Of a DNA stretch of 64,000 nucleotides, positions 1 through 8,839 are shown piece after piece. Position 1 is the stretch's first letter; the number at the start of each line of letters is the position of its first letter. Made by a program: the position numbers and the translations under genes. The stretch is from assembly GCA_024743055.1 (NCBI GenBank), contig JANSXH010000007.1:1-64000 (forward strand). The letters are read 5' to 3'. The notes beneath the pieces are model-generated. The model saw nothing but the letters and a program-made list of their open reading frames with translations. It had not been told where the DNA came from and searched no databases. The stretch comes from Pseudomonadota bacterium. Its GTDB lineage: Bacteria; Pseudomonadota; Alphaproteobacteria; Sneathiellales; Sneathiellaceae.

Positions 1-1278
1 GCAGCCAACGATCCCAACCTCAAGATCAATTGGAATTTGTTTTCTGAAACCGGAAAGATCCTGAAGATTGCTCATCAAGAGAAATCCGTTTTTCAATCCG
101 TAATCGGAATTTCGTGGTTCTGGATGCTTGGTGCAGTATACCTCACTCAATTTCCAAACTTCGCCAAAACAATACTGGGTGGCAATGAAGAAGTCGTCAC
201 CCTGCTTCTTGTTACCTTTTCAGTCGGTGTCGGGATCGGGTCACTGCTGTGCGAGAAACTTTCGGGCAGGTTAGTTGAACTTGGTCTCGTGCCGTTCGGA
301 TCGATCGGTCTCAGCATTTTTGGATTTGACCTATATTTGGCGAGCAACAATATAGAGGTCACAGGATTAGTCGGCGCAGCAACATTCCTGTCAGACATTT
401 CTAACTGGCGCGTTGTTTTAGATTTACTACTGATTGGCATATTTGGTGGCTTTTATATTGTACCGCTCTATGCAATCGTTCAAAGCCGGTCTAACCCTAA
501 GCAGCGTTCCCGGGTAATCGCGGCCAACAATATCCTAAATGCCATCTTTATGGTCGCTGCTGCTGGTCTTGCCATTGGTTTACTTGCCTTGGGCTTAAGC
601 ATCCCGCAGTTATTTTTGGTTATGACCGGATTGAATGTAATTGCGGCAATCTACATCTACACTCTCGTACCAGAATTCTTAATGCGATTCCTTGTATGGA
701 TTATGATCTCCATCATGTACCGAATTACACTTAAGAAGGTAGAAAATATACCTGATGAAGGCGGTGTCCTGCTGGTTTGCAACCACGTAAGTTATGTCGA
801 CGCAATGGTAATCGCCGGATCAATTCGTCGGCCTGTTCGATTTGTAATGGACCATAATATTTTCAAAATTCCCGTATTCGGGTTCATCTTTCGAACTGCC
901 GGTGCTATTCCAATCTCCTCTCGGAAAGCCGACGAAGAAACCTATGAAGCTGCTTTCAAAAAAATTGCTGATTACCTCCGTGATGGAGAAATCGTATTAA
1001 TTTTTCCGGAGGGCATGCTGACCCCAGATGGAGAGATTGCTTCATTTCGTCCAGGCGTCGAGCGAATTCTGGAAGAAACACCTGTTGCTGTTATTCCCAT
1101 GGGGCTTTCCGGATTGTGGGGAAGCATGTTCAGTCGCTTCGGAGGCGGTGCATTTAGAACCCTTCCCAGGATCCGAGCGAAAATTACATTAACTATTGGA
1201 CCACTTATACAGCCTGAAAAAGCAAGTGCCGCGTTATTGGAAGAAAAGGTTCAAGAATTACGGGGAGCACATAAATAG
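1..1278 (+). CDS. MFS transporter / 1-acylglycerol-phosphate acyltransferase fusion, 5' truncated by window
   Basis: The reading frame is open from base 1, so the gene begins outside the window; the first in-frame start, a TTG at 37, is not a convincing true start. The first ~220 visible codons carry hydrophobic segments typical of the C-terminal half of a major facilitator protein (LplT-like lysophospholipid flippase). The last ~190 codons form a PlsC acyltransferase domain with the catalytic HxxxxD motif (NHVSYVD, near codon 262) and the substrate-binding FPEG motif (near codon 335). Known relatives join a lysophospholipid flippase to the acyltransferase that re-acylates the lipid at the inner membrane; some also carry an acyl-ACP synthetase domain as in Aas, but here the protein stops after PlsC. 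Inferred role: lysophospholipid import and re-acylation. It is the only plus-strand gene in the first 11 kb. Confidence 0.85.
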   Translation, partial: AANDPNLKINWNLFSETGKILKIAHQEKSVFQSVIGISWFWMLGAVYLTQFPNFAKTILGGNEEVVTLLLVTFSVGVGIGSLLCEKLSGRLVELGLVPFGSIGLSIFGFDLYLASNNIEVTGLVGAATFLSDISNWRVVLDLLLIGIFGGFYIVPLYAIVQSRSNPKQRSRVIAANNILNAIFMVAAAGLAIGLLALGLSIPQLFLVMTGLNVIAAIYIYTLVPEFLMRFLVWIMISIMYRITLKKVENIPDEGGVLLVCNHVSYVDAMVIAGSIRRPVRFVMDHNIFKIPVFGFIFRTAGAIPISSRKADEETYEAAFKKIADYLRDGEIVLIFPEGMLTPDGEIASFRPGVERILEETPVAVIPMGLSGLWGSMFSRFGGGAFRTLPRIRAKITLTIGPLIQPEKASAALLEEKVQELRGAHK

Positions 1279-1279
1279 G

Positions 1280-1294
1280 AACGCCAAAGGCGTT
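1280..1294 (+). terminator. small hairpin after the MFS-acyltransferase gene
   Basis: AACGCC-AAA-GGCGTT, a perfect 6-bp stem with a 3-nt loop, lies right after the stop codon. There is no convincing T-run after it, so it is a weak terminator candidate or an mRNA 3'-end structure. The remaining ~185 bp up to the convergent asparaginase gene show nothing else recognisable. Confidence 0.3.
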
Positions 1295-1479
1295 TAAGAA
1301 CGGTGTCAAACGGTGTTATCAAATTTATTCAGTGGCACGAATATTAGTGATGACCTAGCATGGAAAAAATCTCATATTCCGGGCATCGCTTTCCCTGTGA
1401 TACCATTCGACATGCATGTCGGCTTTAGCGAGCAGTTGATAATGGGTGTGAGACTCTGGAATTCATCATATAATATCAA

Positions 1480-2475
1480 TTAATGAGTTCCATGATTAAG
1501 AAACTCTTCGACTAATTGCTCTTTGTTGACTTCACCGCAAAACAACAGAATTGTTAGGAGTACTCTAGCGCGGCAACCGTCCAGCCGCCCGGCCGGGATT
1601 AATCCTTTTGCGAGGAGGTCAATTTCTGATCCCTCGAAACCATAGGTATTTGTCAATGTTTCTCCAGCGCCAGTTCTCGACGCTAAAACCACCGGTATAT
1701 CTACAGTTGCTCGGTCCAGCGCACTCGCGGCACTAATGGATGTGTGACCTCCTCCTAAGGCTTCAATAACAAGACCTCTATAACCTGCGGCAACAGCAGC
1801 ATCTATCATCGTTCCATCATCACCCAAGCCTAGCTTGACAATACCAACACGAATATCCTGATCGAAAATCCCAGATCTCGCGAGGGGCAAGCGATCAACC
1901 TTTTGGGCAATTCTTACTTGATCTTCAGCCAGCCATCCGATTGGACCAGCCGGATCAGATCGAAAGGTTGACACATTACTAGTATGTGTTTTGCGGACAT
2001 AGCGCGCCGCGTGAATCTCGTCATTAAACACAACGAGGGAGCCAAGTGATCGCGCCGATGGATGGCTAGCCACCAGCACGGCCCCCAAAAGGTTGGCCGG
2101 CCCGTCAGCTCCCGGCCTCGTTGGGTTGCGCATGGCTCCGGTTACAACAATGGGGATATCTAGATCCAACAGCAAATCCAGTGCATAGGCTGTCTCCTCA
2201 ATCGTATCCGTACCTTGTGTTAAAACGATGCCTGTGGATCCTTCTGCCGCCAATCTCTTGATCTCATCCGCAACGGTAAAGATATCTCCGAAAGTCAAAT
2301 GCGCACTTGGGACATTAAATGGTGAATGCGTTCTGATTTTCGCAATTTCACTAAGCTGCGGAACGGCTTCTACAAGATCCTCCGCCGTCAAGGTGGGTAC
2401 GACACCAAAAGTCGTATTCTTCCCTTTCATGGCAATGGTTCCACCAAGGGAGATCACATCAACTGTTGGTTTCAT
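1480..2475 (-). CDS. L-asparaginase / glutaminase family amidohydrolase
   Basis: 331 aa, normal length for the asparaginase family, which hydrolyses L-Asn (or related amides) to the acid plus ammonia. Both active-site signatures are visible: SLGGTIA with Thr13, and TQGTDTIEE with Thr89-Asp90; Lys162 in RKTHTSNVSTF corresponds to the catalytic lysine of bacterial enzymes, and GAMRNPTRPGADGP is the usual conserved loop. No signal peptide is seen, so the protein is probably cytoplasmic. It is the last gene of the minus-strand operon, 47 bp after the CobW gene. Being in an operon with a NodB-fold hydrolase and a polyamine/amino-acid-type ABC transporter, it may release ammonia from a half-amide intermediate rather than from asparagine itself; that is inference. 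Confidence 0.88.
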   Translation of the reverse strand: MKPTVDVISLGGTIAMKGKNTTFGVVPTLTAEDLVEAVPQLSEIAKIRTHSPFNVPSAHLTFGDIFTVADEIKRLAAEGSTGIVLTQGTDTIEETAYALDLLLDLDIPIVVTGAMRNPTRPGADGPANLLGAVLVASHPSARSLGSLVVFNDEIHAARYVRKTHTSNVSTFRSDPAGPIGWLAEDQVRIAQKVDRLPLARSGIFDQDIRVGIVKLGLGDDGTMIDAAVAAGYRGLVIEALGGGHTSISAASALDRATVDIPVVLASRTGAGETLTNTYGFEGSEIDLLAKGLIPAGRLDGCRARVLLTILLFCGEVNKEQLVEEFLNHGTH

Positions 2476-2522
2476 CAGCTTACTCTTTCGTATTTAGCTT
2501 CTGGGATCTGTTGGAAAGCGGT

Positions 2523-3575
2523 TCAATTAAAAAGCTTTGTTTGGTCCACGGCAGATTGAATATGATACCCTTCCGTAGTCAACCCTAGAAATTGTAAGAG
2601 AGATCTTCGAATAAGGTCTTCATGAATAGCTCGTGTAATAAAAATGATTTGCGAATACCGGTTTTCGTCCGGCCATTGGTCCAAATGAATGGGTGGATGC
2701 ATAGTATGTTGGACACCGTTAATAAATACAGGCGTGTTTGACTCGCGGACATCCAGTATACCTTTAACGCGCAATATGTTCTCGCCATGAACATGAAGTA
2801 CAGCTGTTAGCCACACCCCAAATGCGACCCAGTCTATGGGAACTGAGAATTCGACACTGAAACTCGATATCTCGTGATGGTGTGCAGAAGTCTCTCTTTT
2901 CATCCGTTTCGGCAAAGAGGCATCTCGTTTAAGCATTGCCAGAATTTCATCTGATCTGGTCGCCGGGTCCCTAAACTCATCAAGAAATATGTGCTTTGCG
3001 TCAAAATTTTTCCCAGTCGAATTTCGAAATGATGCGCTTGGATTTATGCGAACAAGAGTGTTCTCCAGTAAACCTCTTTTTATGGTATCAGCAATATCGG
3101 TCTTGGTGATCAAGATACGATCAGCAATCGCAACCTGTTTTGAAGCCTCTGGCGAAGACTGCAAATTTGATAATCCGGTGAGGCTATCAACTGTACAGAT
3201 GATATTGCCAACGTAAAAATGCTTGTTGATAACTCTTTCTGTGGAGATCGTTGAGACGACCGGCGCCGGATCAGCAATACCCGTTGTTTCAATAATCAAA
3301 CGCCGAAATACCGGAATTTCTCCGTCGCTTACCTTTTTTTGTAGATTGCGGATTGTTTCCTGAAGATCGGATCGAATTGTGCAACAAACACACCCAGACT
3401 GCAGGAGTAATACCCCCTCCTCCACTTCTTCCAACAAGATGTGATCAAGACCTATTTCACCAAATTCATTCACGATCACAGCTGTGTCAGAAAATTCAGG
3501 CCTCGCCAATATTTCCTTAAGCAAAGTCGTTTTACCGGAACCGAGGAACCCGGTCACAATATTGACCGGGATCAT
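2523..3575 (-). CDS. CobW/P47K (COG0523) family GTPase metallochaperone
   Basis: 350 aa. A Walker A motif GFLGSGKTT sits at residues 9-17, the family metal-binding CxCC (CVCC) at 62-65, the ETTG switch at 96-99 and a TKTD guanine-specificity motif at 157-160. A His run (HHH, 232-234) precedes the CobW C-terminal domain. COG0523 proteins use GTP to deliver zinc, cobalt or another metal to a client enzyme. The start ATG overlaps the TGA of the upstream MCGLCG gene by 4 bp (ATGA), so the two are translationally coupled. The metalloenzyme gene upstream (3914-4792) is the obvious candidate client; this is inference from gene order. Confidence 0.9.
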   Translation of the reverse strand: MIPVNIVTGFLGSGKTTLLKEILARPEFSDTAVIVNEFGEIGLDHILLEEVEEGVLLLQSGCVCCTIRSDLQETIRNLQKKVSDGEIPVFRRLIIETTGIADPAPVVSTISTERVINKHFYVGNIICTVDSLTGLSNLQSSPEASKQVAIADRILITKTDIADTIKRGLLENTLVRINPSASFRNSTGKNFDAKHIFLDEFRDPATRSDEILAMLKRDASLPKRMKRETSAHHHEISSFSVEFSVPIDWVAFGVWLTAVLHVHGENILRVKGILDVRESNTPVFINGVQHTMHPPIHLDQWPDENRYSQIIFITRAIHEDLIRRSLLQFLGLTTEGYHIQSAVDQTKLFN

Positions 3576-3895
3576 GGGCTTTCTCCGAAAAGATGATCCA
3601 AATAGTCTGGATCCAGTGGATCAACAGGGCATGCCGAGATATTTTCCACGGCTACCCACAGTGACTGGATATCGTGAACAATCTCTGTTCGGCCTGTCGC
3701 AGAAGTCAGAGTATAGCTCGACGCCTGGAAATCCCTTACCCGCATCTTAAGAGGTCCCAGCGCTCTGTTTATTAATTCAACCCGATGTGCGCGTTCATTG
3801 CGGATTGACCGATTGGTATCTGAGATGAAAGCTTCAGAATTTGCTGAAGTTTCCGTCCAATGCTCAATACCCATCAAGCCGCATAAACCGCACAT
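3572..3895 (-). CDS. small conserved-looking protein with N-terminal MCGLCG motif, function unknown
   Basis: 107 aa. The protein begins MCGLCGLMG, placing a CxxC pair at residues 2 and 5, a plausible metal or redox site; the rest is a mixed alpha/beta sequence without a family I can name, and only one further Cys (in SACPVD). It lies 18 bp after the deacetylase-like gene and overlaps the CobW GTPase gene by 4 bp, so it is co-translated with that GTPase. I infer an accessory role in metal delivery or in the metalloenzyme of this operon. The MCGxCG start also resembles the N-terminal Cys of class II amidotransferases, but the length and remaining sequence do not fit that fold. Confidence 0.7.
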   Translation of the reverse strand: MCGLCGLMGIEHWTETSANSEAFISDTNRSIRNERAHRVELINRALGPLKMRVRDFQASSYTLTSATGRTEIVHDIQSLWVAVENISACPVDPLDPDYLDHLFGESP

Positions 3896-3913
3896 CAGTT
3901 GATCCCCTTCAAA

Positions 3914-4792
3914 TCAAGTTCGAGGAGAACGCTTGGCGAAATCATTTGCGATCTCGTCAAATGTTGTGAATTTAACACCTGGATGGCTAATAATGTGATT
4001 GTACAAACGCTCCAGCATCATCAGAACGTGGGGTTTACCGGATACATCTGGGTGAATTGTAAATGTGACGACGCCGTAGTCCATTTCGCGATACACCCAA
4101 TCAAACTGATCCCGCCACATCTCCTCCAAATGCCGTGGGTTGACAAAACCGTGACTGTTGGGGGCGGATTTGATGAACATCATTGGTGGAAGGTCATCCA
4201 GATACCAACTTGAAGGAATTTCGATCAAGTCTGACTCTTCCCCACGAACCAAGGGCTTCATCCACTCTTCCGCTTTTTTGGTATAGTCAATTTTTGTCCA
4301 GCTGTCTCCGACTCTAACATAGTAAGGGGTGAAATCACGATGCATCAGGGAGTGATCGTATTTAATCCCTTTCTTGAGTAAGAGCTCATTGGAAACGTGG
4401 GAAAATTCCCACCAGGGCGCGACATAGCCTGTGGGCCTCCGCCCGCATAGGTCCTCAATCAGTTGAATAGATTTATCCATGACAGCCTCTTCTTGTTCCG
4501 GCGTCATGGCAATGGGATTTTCATGGCTATATCCATGCATACCAATCTCATGTCCGGCATCGGCAACGGCTTTCATTTCCTTTGGGAAAGTTTCGAGGGA
4601 ATGCCCTGGAACGAACCAAGTAGATTTAATACCCCAGCGCTCAAATAGCTCCAATATCCGCATGGACCCCACTTCGCCGGAGAACATTCCTCTGGAGATG
4701 TCGCACGGGCTGTCTTCACCGCCATAGGATCCGAGCCAGCCGCCAACAGCGTCCACGTCCACTCCAAAAGCGCAATAAATTTCTTTAGCCAT
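3914..4792 (-). CDS. polysaccharide deacetylase (NodB-fold) family hydrolase, PgdA/cyclic-imidase/allantoinase-like
   Basis: 292 aa from the ATG at 4792. That start is chosen because GGAGG stands 5 nt upstream; an ATG at 4804 would place the Shine-Dalgarno inside the gene. Visible family features are the catalytic/metal Asp region [10 protein letters not shown] near the N-terminus, the metal-binding H-x-x-x-H in [14 protein letters not shown], and a late TIHPDV motif. The closest known groups are the Helicobacter PgdA-like proteins and the PuuE allantoinase/cyclic imidase branch, which open cyclic amides, rather than true sugar deacetylases. Combined with an asparaginase and a CobW chaperone in the same operon, a ring-amide or N-acyl substrate imported by the linked transporter is likely. 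The metal dependence is known for the family; the substrate is not known. Confidence 0.85.
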   Translation of the reverse strand: MAKEIYCAFGVDVDAVGGWLGSYGGEDSPCDISRGMFSGEVGSMRILELFERWGIKSTWFVPGHSLETFPKEMKAVADAGHEIGMHGYSHENPIAMTPEQEEAVMDKSIQLIEDLCGRRPTGYVAPWWEFSHVSNELLLKKGIKYDHSLMHRDFTPYYVRVGDSWTKIDYTKKAEEWMKPLVRGEESDLIEIPSSWYLDDLPPMMFIKSAPNSHGFVNPRHLEEMWRDQFDWVYREMDYGVVTFTIHPDVSGKPHVLMMLERLYNHIISHPGVKFTTFDEIANDFAKRSPRT

Positions 4793-4862
4793 TTTTTCCT
4801 CCATTTCTAACGATTTCGTATTTGAGAATTTCTATTTGATTTATGCGCCCGCCCGATATCGG

Positions 4863-5972
4863 TTACGTATGTCCAGAGACCACAGTTGCCCTGTTTGTCT
4901 GCCACCGCAGATCAACGGCTTCCCCTGGAACTAAATTTCTTGATTTCATTACCGTTGCGTCGCTCTGCAATCTAAGAGGCGTTTCGTCTTTTAGAGCTAT
5001 GGACAAGTGGGCATCGCGACCGACAAAATCTATATCGATCAGAGTTCCCTCCAGGCCAATTGGGCTTGAAGTTTCTTGACGATCTGATGATACCGTCACG
5101 TCGACAAACTCGGATGGGACGACTACGGATGCGTCCGCGCCTTTACTTAGAGTGCCAGCCTCAAAAACCGGGATACCTTCAAATTGGCCCGTTGAGGTAT
5201 GGACAGAAGCGTTCCCTTCCGCAGTTGATTGGAGCTTCCCTGGAAAGATGAGGTTTGAGCCAATGAATCTGGCCGTAAAGGGTGTCTGTGGTCGAGTATA
5301 TAGCTCCAGTGGCTCAGAAATCTGCTCGACTGCGCCAGCATTCATGACAACCACTCTGTCTGATAAAGAAAGTGCCTCCGATTGAGCATGAGTGACGAAA
5401 ACGAAGGTTATGTTGAGACTTCGTTGCAGGAGTTTCAGTTCTTCCTGAATCGATTTACGAAGATTTGCATCCAGCGCCCCGAGCGGTTCATCTAGAAGCA
5501 GAATTTCAGGCTCAATAACCAGGCTACGGGCAAGCGCAAGCCGCTGTTTTTGTCCGCCTGATAAAGATTCTTCCTTAGCCGATGCGACTTCAGACAAGTC
5601 CAGCTTTTCAAGGATTTCACCGACTTTTCGATCGATGACATTTGTCGCAAGGTTTCTCACCTTCAAACCAAACTCGATATTCTGGCTGACAGTCATGTGA
5701 GGGAAGATGGCGTAATTTTGAAAGATCGTTGACGTGGGCCGTTTTTCAGTTGGCACTGTGGTGACATCTTCACCGCGGATTTTGATATGTCCGGATGTAA
5801 CTGACTCCAAACCGGCAATCATCCGCAAGGTCGTCGTTTTACCGCACCCGGATGGACCGACAAAAGATACAAACTCTCCTTGTTTGACCTGTAGGTCAAA
5901 CTCGCGGACTGCCACCGCGCCACCAGGATAGGTTTTTGAAAGCCTGACCAGTTCGAGATCAAATTCACTCAT
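4863..5972 (-). CDS. ABC transporter ATP-binding protein, PotA type (first of two in operon)
   Basis: 369 aa from the ATG at 5972, which follows a GAAAGG Shine-Dalgarno; a longer reading from 6041 lacks family similarity at its start. Walker A GPSGCGKTT, signature LSGGQKQR, Walker B ILLLDEPLGALD and the H-loop THAQ are intact, so it should hydrolyse ATP. The last ~120 residues form a TOBE regulatory domain. It would energise the PotBC-type permeases encoded at 8836-10617. A second ATPase of the same class lies at 10614-11708, so the operon carries two ATPases for one permease pair. Confidence 0.92.
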   Translation of the reverse strand: MSEFDLELVRLSKTYPGGAVAVREFDLQVKQGEFVSFVGPSGCGKTTTLRMIAGLESVTSGHIKIRGEDVTTVPTEKRPTSTIFQNYAIFPHMTVSQNIEFGLKVRNLATNVIDRKVGEILEKLDLSEVASAKEESLSGGQKQRLALARSLVIEPEILLLDEPLGALDANLRKSIQEELKLLQRSLNITFVFVTHAQSEALSLSDRVVVMNAGAVEQISEPLELYTRPQTPFTARFIGSNLIFPGKLQSTAEGNASVHTSTGQFEGIPVFEAGTLSKGADASVVVPSEFVDVTVSSDRQETSSPIGLEGTLIDIDFVGRDAHLSIALKDETPLRLQSDATVMKSRNLVPGEAVDLRWQTNRATVVSGHT

Positions 5973-6053
5973 TATTACGCCTTTCACGTCGGAGAATTGA
6001 CGGCTAGGGTCATGGGAGACGGCTTGTATTCCGCCTCCCATTACGCCACACCG

Positions 6054-7274
6054 TTACGCGCTCAGGAATTCATCCCAGCGAAGGATGAGATGGTCATATG
6101 CATCTGGCCACTGGTGCCAGTAAGCGACATGCGACGCCCGCTCTTTCAAAGACCCACCATCACGCAAATCACCTTCCTTGATGCCACGCTCAGCTGGACC
6201 AACCCAGGGCTTGCCCTCATACCAGAAGGCATACTTGTTAGCCGGCATGGCGTCTTTGACATTCGTTGTCGGAGAGTAATATCCCTGTTCAGAGACCGTT
6301 ACAGCTGGTGGCCCAGACAACCAGTAATCAGCATAGGCTTCGACAGCTTCAATATTCGGCGAGTTTGAAATCGCGGAAATTCCGATGGCCCATCCGCGAT
6401 ATCCTTCTTTTGGAACAGCGTAGGAGCATTGGACACCTTGCGCTTTAACGGCCATCACGGCTGGCTGCCAGGCGTCCGCCAAGATCATCTCACCGGAGGC
6501 AAGTAGATTGACCAGCTCCCCGAAATCCCCCCAAAGCGCACGGAACTGTCCTTCTTTCTTCTTCGAAATCAGGAATTTTGCTGCCTCATCAATTTCCTCG
6601 ACATTTGGGTTGCCAGGATTTGGTACTTCCAATAATCCGAGGGAATTCATTGCCAGAATTGCCTGACCAAACGCGATCAGAGGATCGACATTGAGGCCCG
6701 TTTTGCCCTTGAATTTTGGATCAAACAAGGCTGTCCAGGTGTTTGCTTCTTCGGCACTTACCAGATCAGAGCGATACCCGATGGAATCATAGTTATATAC
6801 GGTTGGTACCATCCAAAGCTCGGATTTGGCATCATCCGCCCAAATCTGCCCGGAAACCTGAGCCCTCGGCTCCATTCGAGGATCTACCTTGGTGAAGGTA
6901 TCCCGAATGTTGCCCCAATTGGATAAAGTGCTGGTTGGGATTGGTCGAATTGTCCCCGTTGCTGTCATCGCCGGCAGGCGCTCGCCGATGGTTTCCCAGC
7001 AGTCATAGGCGCTTGATCCGGACAACAATTCCGTTTGGGTATTCGGGAATATATCTGCTTTCCCGTTTACCTCGCCAACGCCAGATTTTTCCTTGAAATC
7101 ATTCAATATTCTTTCCTGAACAGTCACGGATAGACCGACTGTTCTGAGGGCTTGATCTCCAAGACTGGCTGCGAAAGCGAACTGGCTGTTCAACATCCCC
7201 GTCCCACCGAGAACAGCTGCCGTACTGGCACCTGCCAAAACCTGTCGGCGTGTTGGTTGTAATTTGCGACTCAT
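6054..7274 (-). CDS. Tat-exported ABC solute-binding protein, PotD/spermidine-putrescine class
   Basis: 406 aa. The N-terminus has a twin-arginine signal (TRRQVLAG) followed by a hydrophobic stretch and a likely AFA-A cleavage site, so the protein is exported folded to the periplasm. The mature sequence has extracellular solute-binding features such as WMVPTVYNYDSIGY and GYRGWAIGISAISN. It belongs to the operon of the two permeases and two ATPases. A cytosolic homologue lacking the signal is encoded at 12969-14150: both share EGYRGW, the YWLSGP/WWLSGP segment and the FWYEGKP block. The substrate is unknown; the PotD class binds polyamines, but many relatives bind other small cations or amino-acid derivatives. 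Confidence 0.9.
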   Translation of the reverse strand: MSRKLQPTRRQVLAGASTAAVLGGTGMLNSQFAFAASLGDQALRTVGLSVTVQERILNDFKEKSGVGEVNGKADIFPNTQTELLSGSSAYDCWETIGERLPAMTATGTIRPIPTSTLSNWGNIRDTFTKVDPRMEPRAQVSGQIWADDAKSELWMVPTVYNYDSIGYRSDLVSAEEANTWTALFDPKFKGKTGLNVDPLIAFGQAILAMNSLGLLEVPNPGNPNVEEIDEAAKFLISKKKEGQFRALWGDFGELVNLLASGEMILADAWQPAVMAVKAQGVQCSYAVPKEGYRGWAIGISAISNSPNIEAVEAYADYWLSGPPAVTVSEQGYYSPTTNVKDAMPANKYAFWYEGKPWVGPAERGIKEGDLRDGGSLKERASHVAYWHQWPDAYDHLILRWDEFLSA

Positions 7275-7318
7275 TTTTTATCTCCCTGATTGGTAGAGTT
7301 AAAACTGGTTGTGACTGG

Positions 7319-8080
7319 TCAATACCTCCCCACGAGTAGCCCACCATCGACAACCACAGTCTGACCAGTCATGTACCGGGCGGCGTTGGAGGCTAAAAAC
7401 AAAATAACGTCGGCGATTTCATCAGGCTCACCGACCCGTCCCATCGGAATAAATTCACCCGCTTTTTCAAGACCTTCTGGCCCGAGTGAATGTTGAACTG
7501 AGAGTGATTGGGCGCTCCGGATATAGCCTGGTGCAATTCCGTTTACCCGAACGCCATCACCGGCGAGTTCTACGGCAAGACCCCTTACGAGCCCGACGAC
7601 ACCTGCCTTTGCGGCTGAATAATGTGCATGCTCATCCCAGCCGTAGGCGACTCCCATAATGGAAGACACCGCGATTATTGCGCCGCGCCCGGCAGCTCTC
7701 ATTGTCGGTGCGGCCGCGCGTGCTACACGAAAGATCCCTTTCAGATCGATGTCAAAGGTTTGATCCCATTTCTGGTCGGTCATTTCACCAAGCGGAACCC
7801 GATGTGCTATCCCGGCATTACCGACAACAACATCCAGGGCACCCCACATTTTTTCGATTGATGCAACCAAGGCATTCACCTGGCCTGTCGAGGTGACATC
7901 CAATTTATGAAACTCCGCGCTGCCGCCCGCCTCACAAATAGTCTTCACGACCTCGTTTCCCTCAGCTTTAAGAATATCGGTGACGAAAACATGGTATCCG
8001 GCCGCGCCAAAGGCGAGGGCCGTTGCCCTACCTATGCCGATGCCCGCTCCTGTAATGAGGACTGTTTTTTTGTTTTCCAC
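7319..8080 (-). CDS. SDR family NAD(P)-dependent oxidoreductase (first of a pair)
   Basis: 253 aa classical short-chain dehydrogenase/reductase. The cofactor motif TGAGIGIG lies at residues 10-17, NAG at 88-90, catalytic Ser140 (VSS), and Tyr154/Lys158 in YSAAK; the C-terminus VVDGG is typical. An Asp at the end of beta-2 (VTDI, residue 35) suggests NAD preference. It lies 12 bp after a second SDR and 44 bp before the solute-binding protein gene, so it is part of the same transcript. The two SDRs probably oxidise or reduce the imported compound or its breakdown product; the actual substrate cannot be read from sequence. Confidence 0.9.
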   Translation of the reverse strand: MENKKTVLITGAGIGIGRATALAFGAAGYHVFVTDILKAEGNEVVKTICEAGGSAEFHKLDVTSTGQVNALVASIEKMWGALDVVVGNAGIAHRVPLGEMTDQKWDQTFDIDLKGIFRVARAAAPTMRAAGRGAIIAVSSIMGVAYGWDEHAHYSAAKAGVVGLVRGLAVELAGDGVRVNGIAPGYIRSAQSLSVQHSLGPEGLEKAGEFIPMGRVGEPDEIADVILFLASNAARYMTGQTVVVDGGLLVGRY

Positions 8081-8092
8081 CTGTATCTCTCC

Positions 8093-8839
8093 TTAAAGCA
8101 TCACGTCGCCGGAATTCGGCCCGAGTGTTTGCCCGACGAAAATCTGTGAGTCGTCGGATGCCAAAAAGGCGACTGACGCAGCGACATCTTCAGGCTCTCC
8201 AAATCTTCCCAATGGCAGATCCCGAGCTTTTGCGTCTCGCCATTCCTTGGATAGTGATGTCACGAGTTCCGTGTTGATCGGTCCTGGCGCTACGGCATTT
8301 ACGCGCACGCCAGTTGACGACACCTCTCGCGCCAAAGCCTTAGTCATGCCAATAATTCCAGCCTTGGCAGCGGAGTAGTGAACCAGCTCCACGCCCCCAA
8401 TCTGACCTAATTGAGAAGCGATATTTATGATCACGCCTTCACCAGTTTCTTGCATGGCCGGTAACGCCCGGTGACAAAAAAGGAAGCATCCTCGAAGGTG
8501 AACGGAAATCATTCGATCCCAGTCCTCAACGGTCATCGCCTGAAAGGCAACCTGCTGTGCGATCCCAGCGTTATTGACAAGAAGGGTGCAGGCGCCCCAG
8601 GCTTCCTCACAAGCCGCAAAGGCTTTTTCAACATCCGCAGGATCAGACACATCCCCTTGAACGGCGATTGAGATATGTCCGGCATCAATAATTTGACGCG
8701 CGGTTTCCTCTGCGGCAGACAAATGTAAGTCAGTGACGAGAACTCTCGCCCCTTCCTGTGCAAACCTGTGAGCAATGGCACGACCTATTCCGGCACCAGC
8801 GCCCGTTACAATGGCGTTTTTGTCCATAAACCCCGTCAT
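8093..8839 (-). CDS. SDR family NAD(P)-dependent oxidoreductase (second of a pair)
   Basis: 248 aa classical SDR. TGAGAGIG is at residues 12-19, NNAG near 89-92, Ser142 in NIASQ, and Tyr155/Lys159 in YSAAK. Its start ATG overlaps the stop of the permease gene by 4 bp, which argues for translational coupling to the transporter. It differs clearly in sequence from the neighbouring SDR (7319-8080), so this is an old pair rather than a recent duplication. VTDLH at the end of beta-2 again suggests NAD. The C-terminus (GPNSGDVML) replaces the usual DGG. A role in the catabolic pathway of the operon is inferred. Confidence 0.9.
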   Translation of the reverse strand: MTGFMDKNAIVTGAGAGIGRAIAHRFAQEGARVLVTDLHLSAAEETARQIIDAGHISIAVQGDVSDPADVEKAFAACEEAWGACTLLVNNAGIAQQVAFQAMTVEDWDRMISVHLRGCFLFCHRALPAMQETGEGVIINIASQLGQIGGVELVHYSAAKAGIIGMTKALAREVSSTGVRVNAVAPGPINTELVTSLSKEWRDAKARDLPLGRFGEPEDVAASVAFLASDDSQIFVGQTLGPNSGDVML

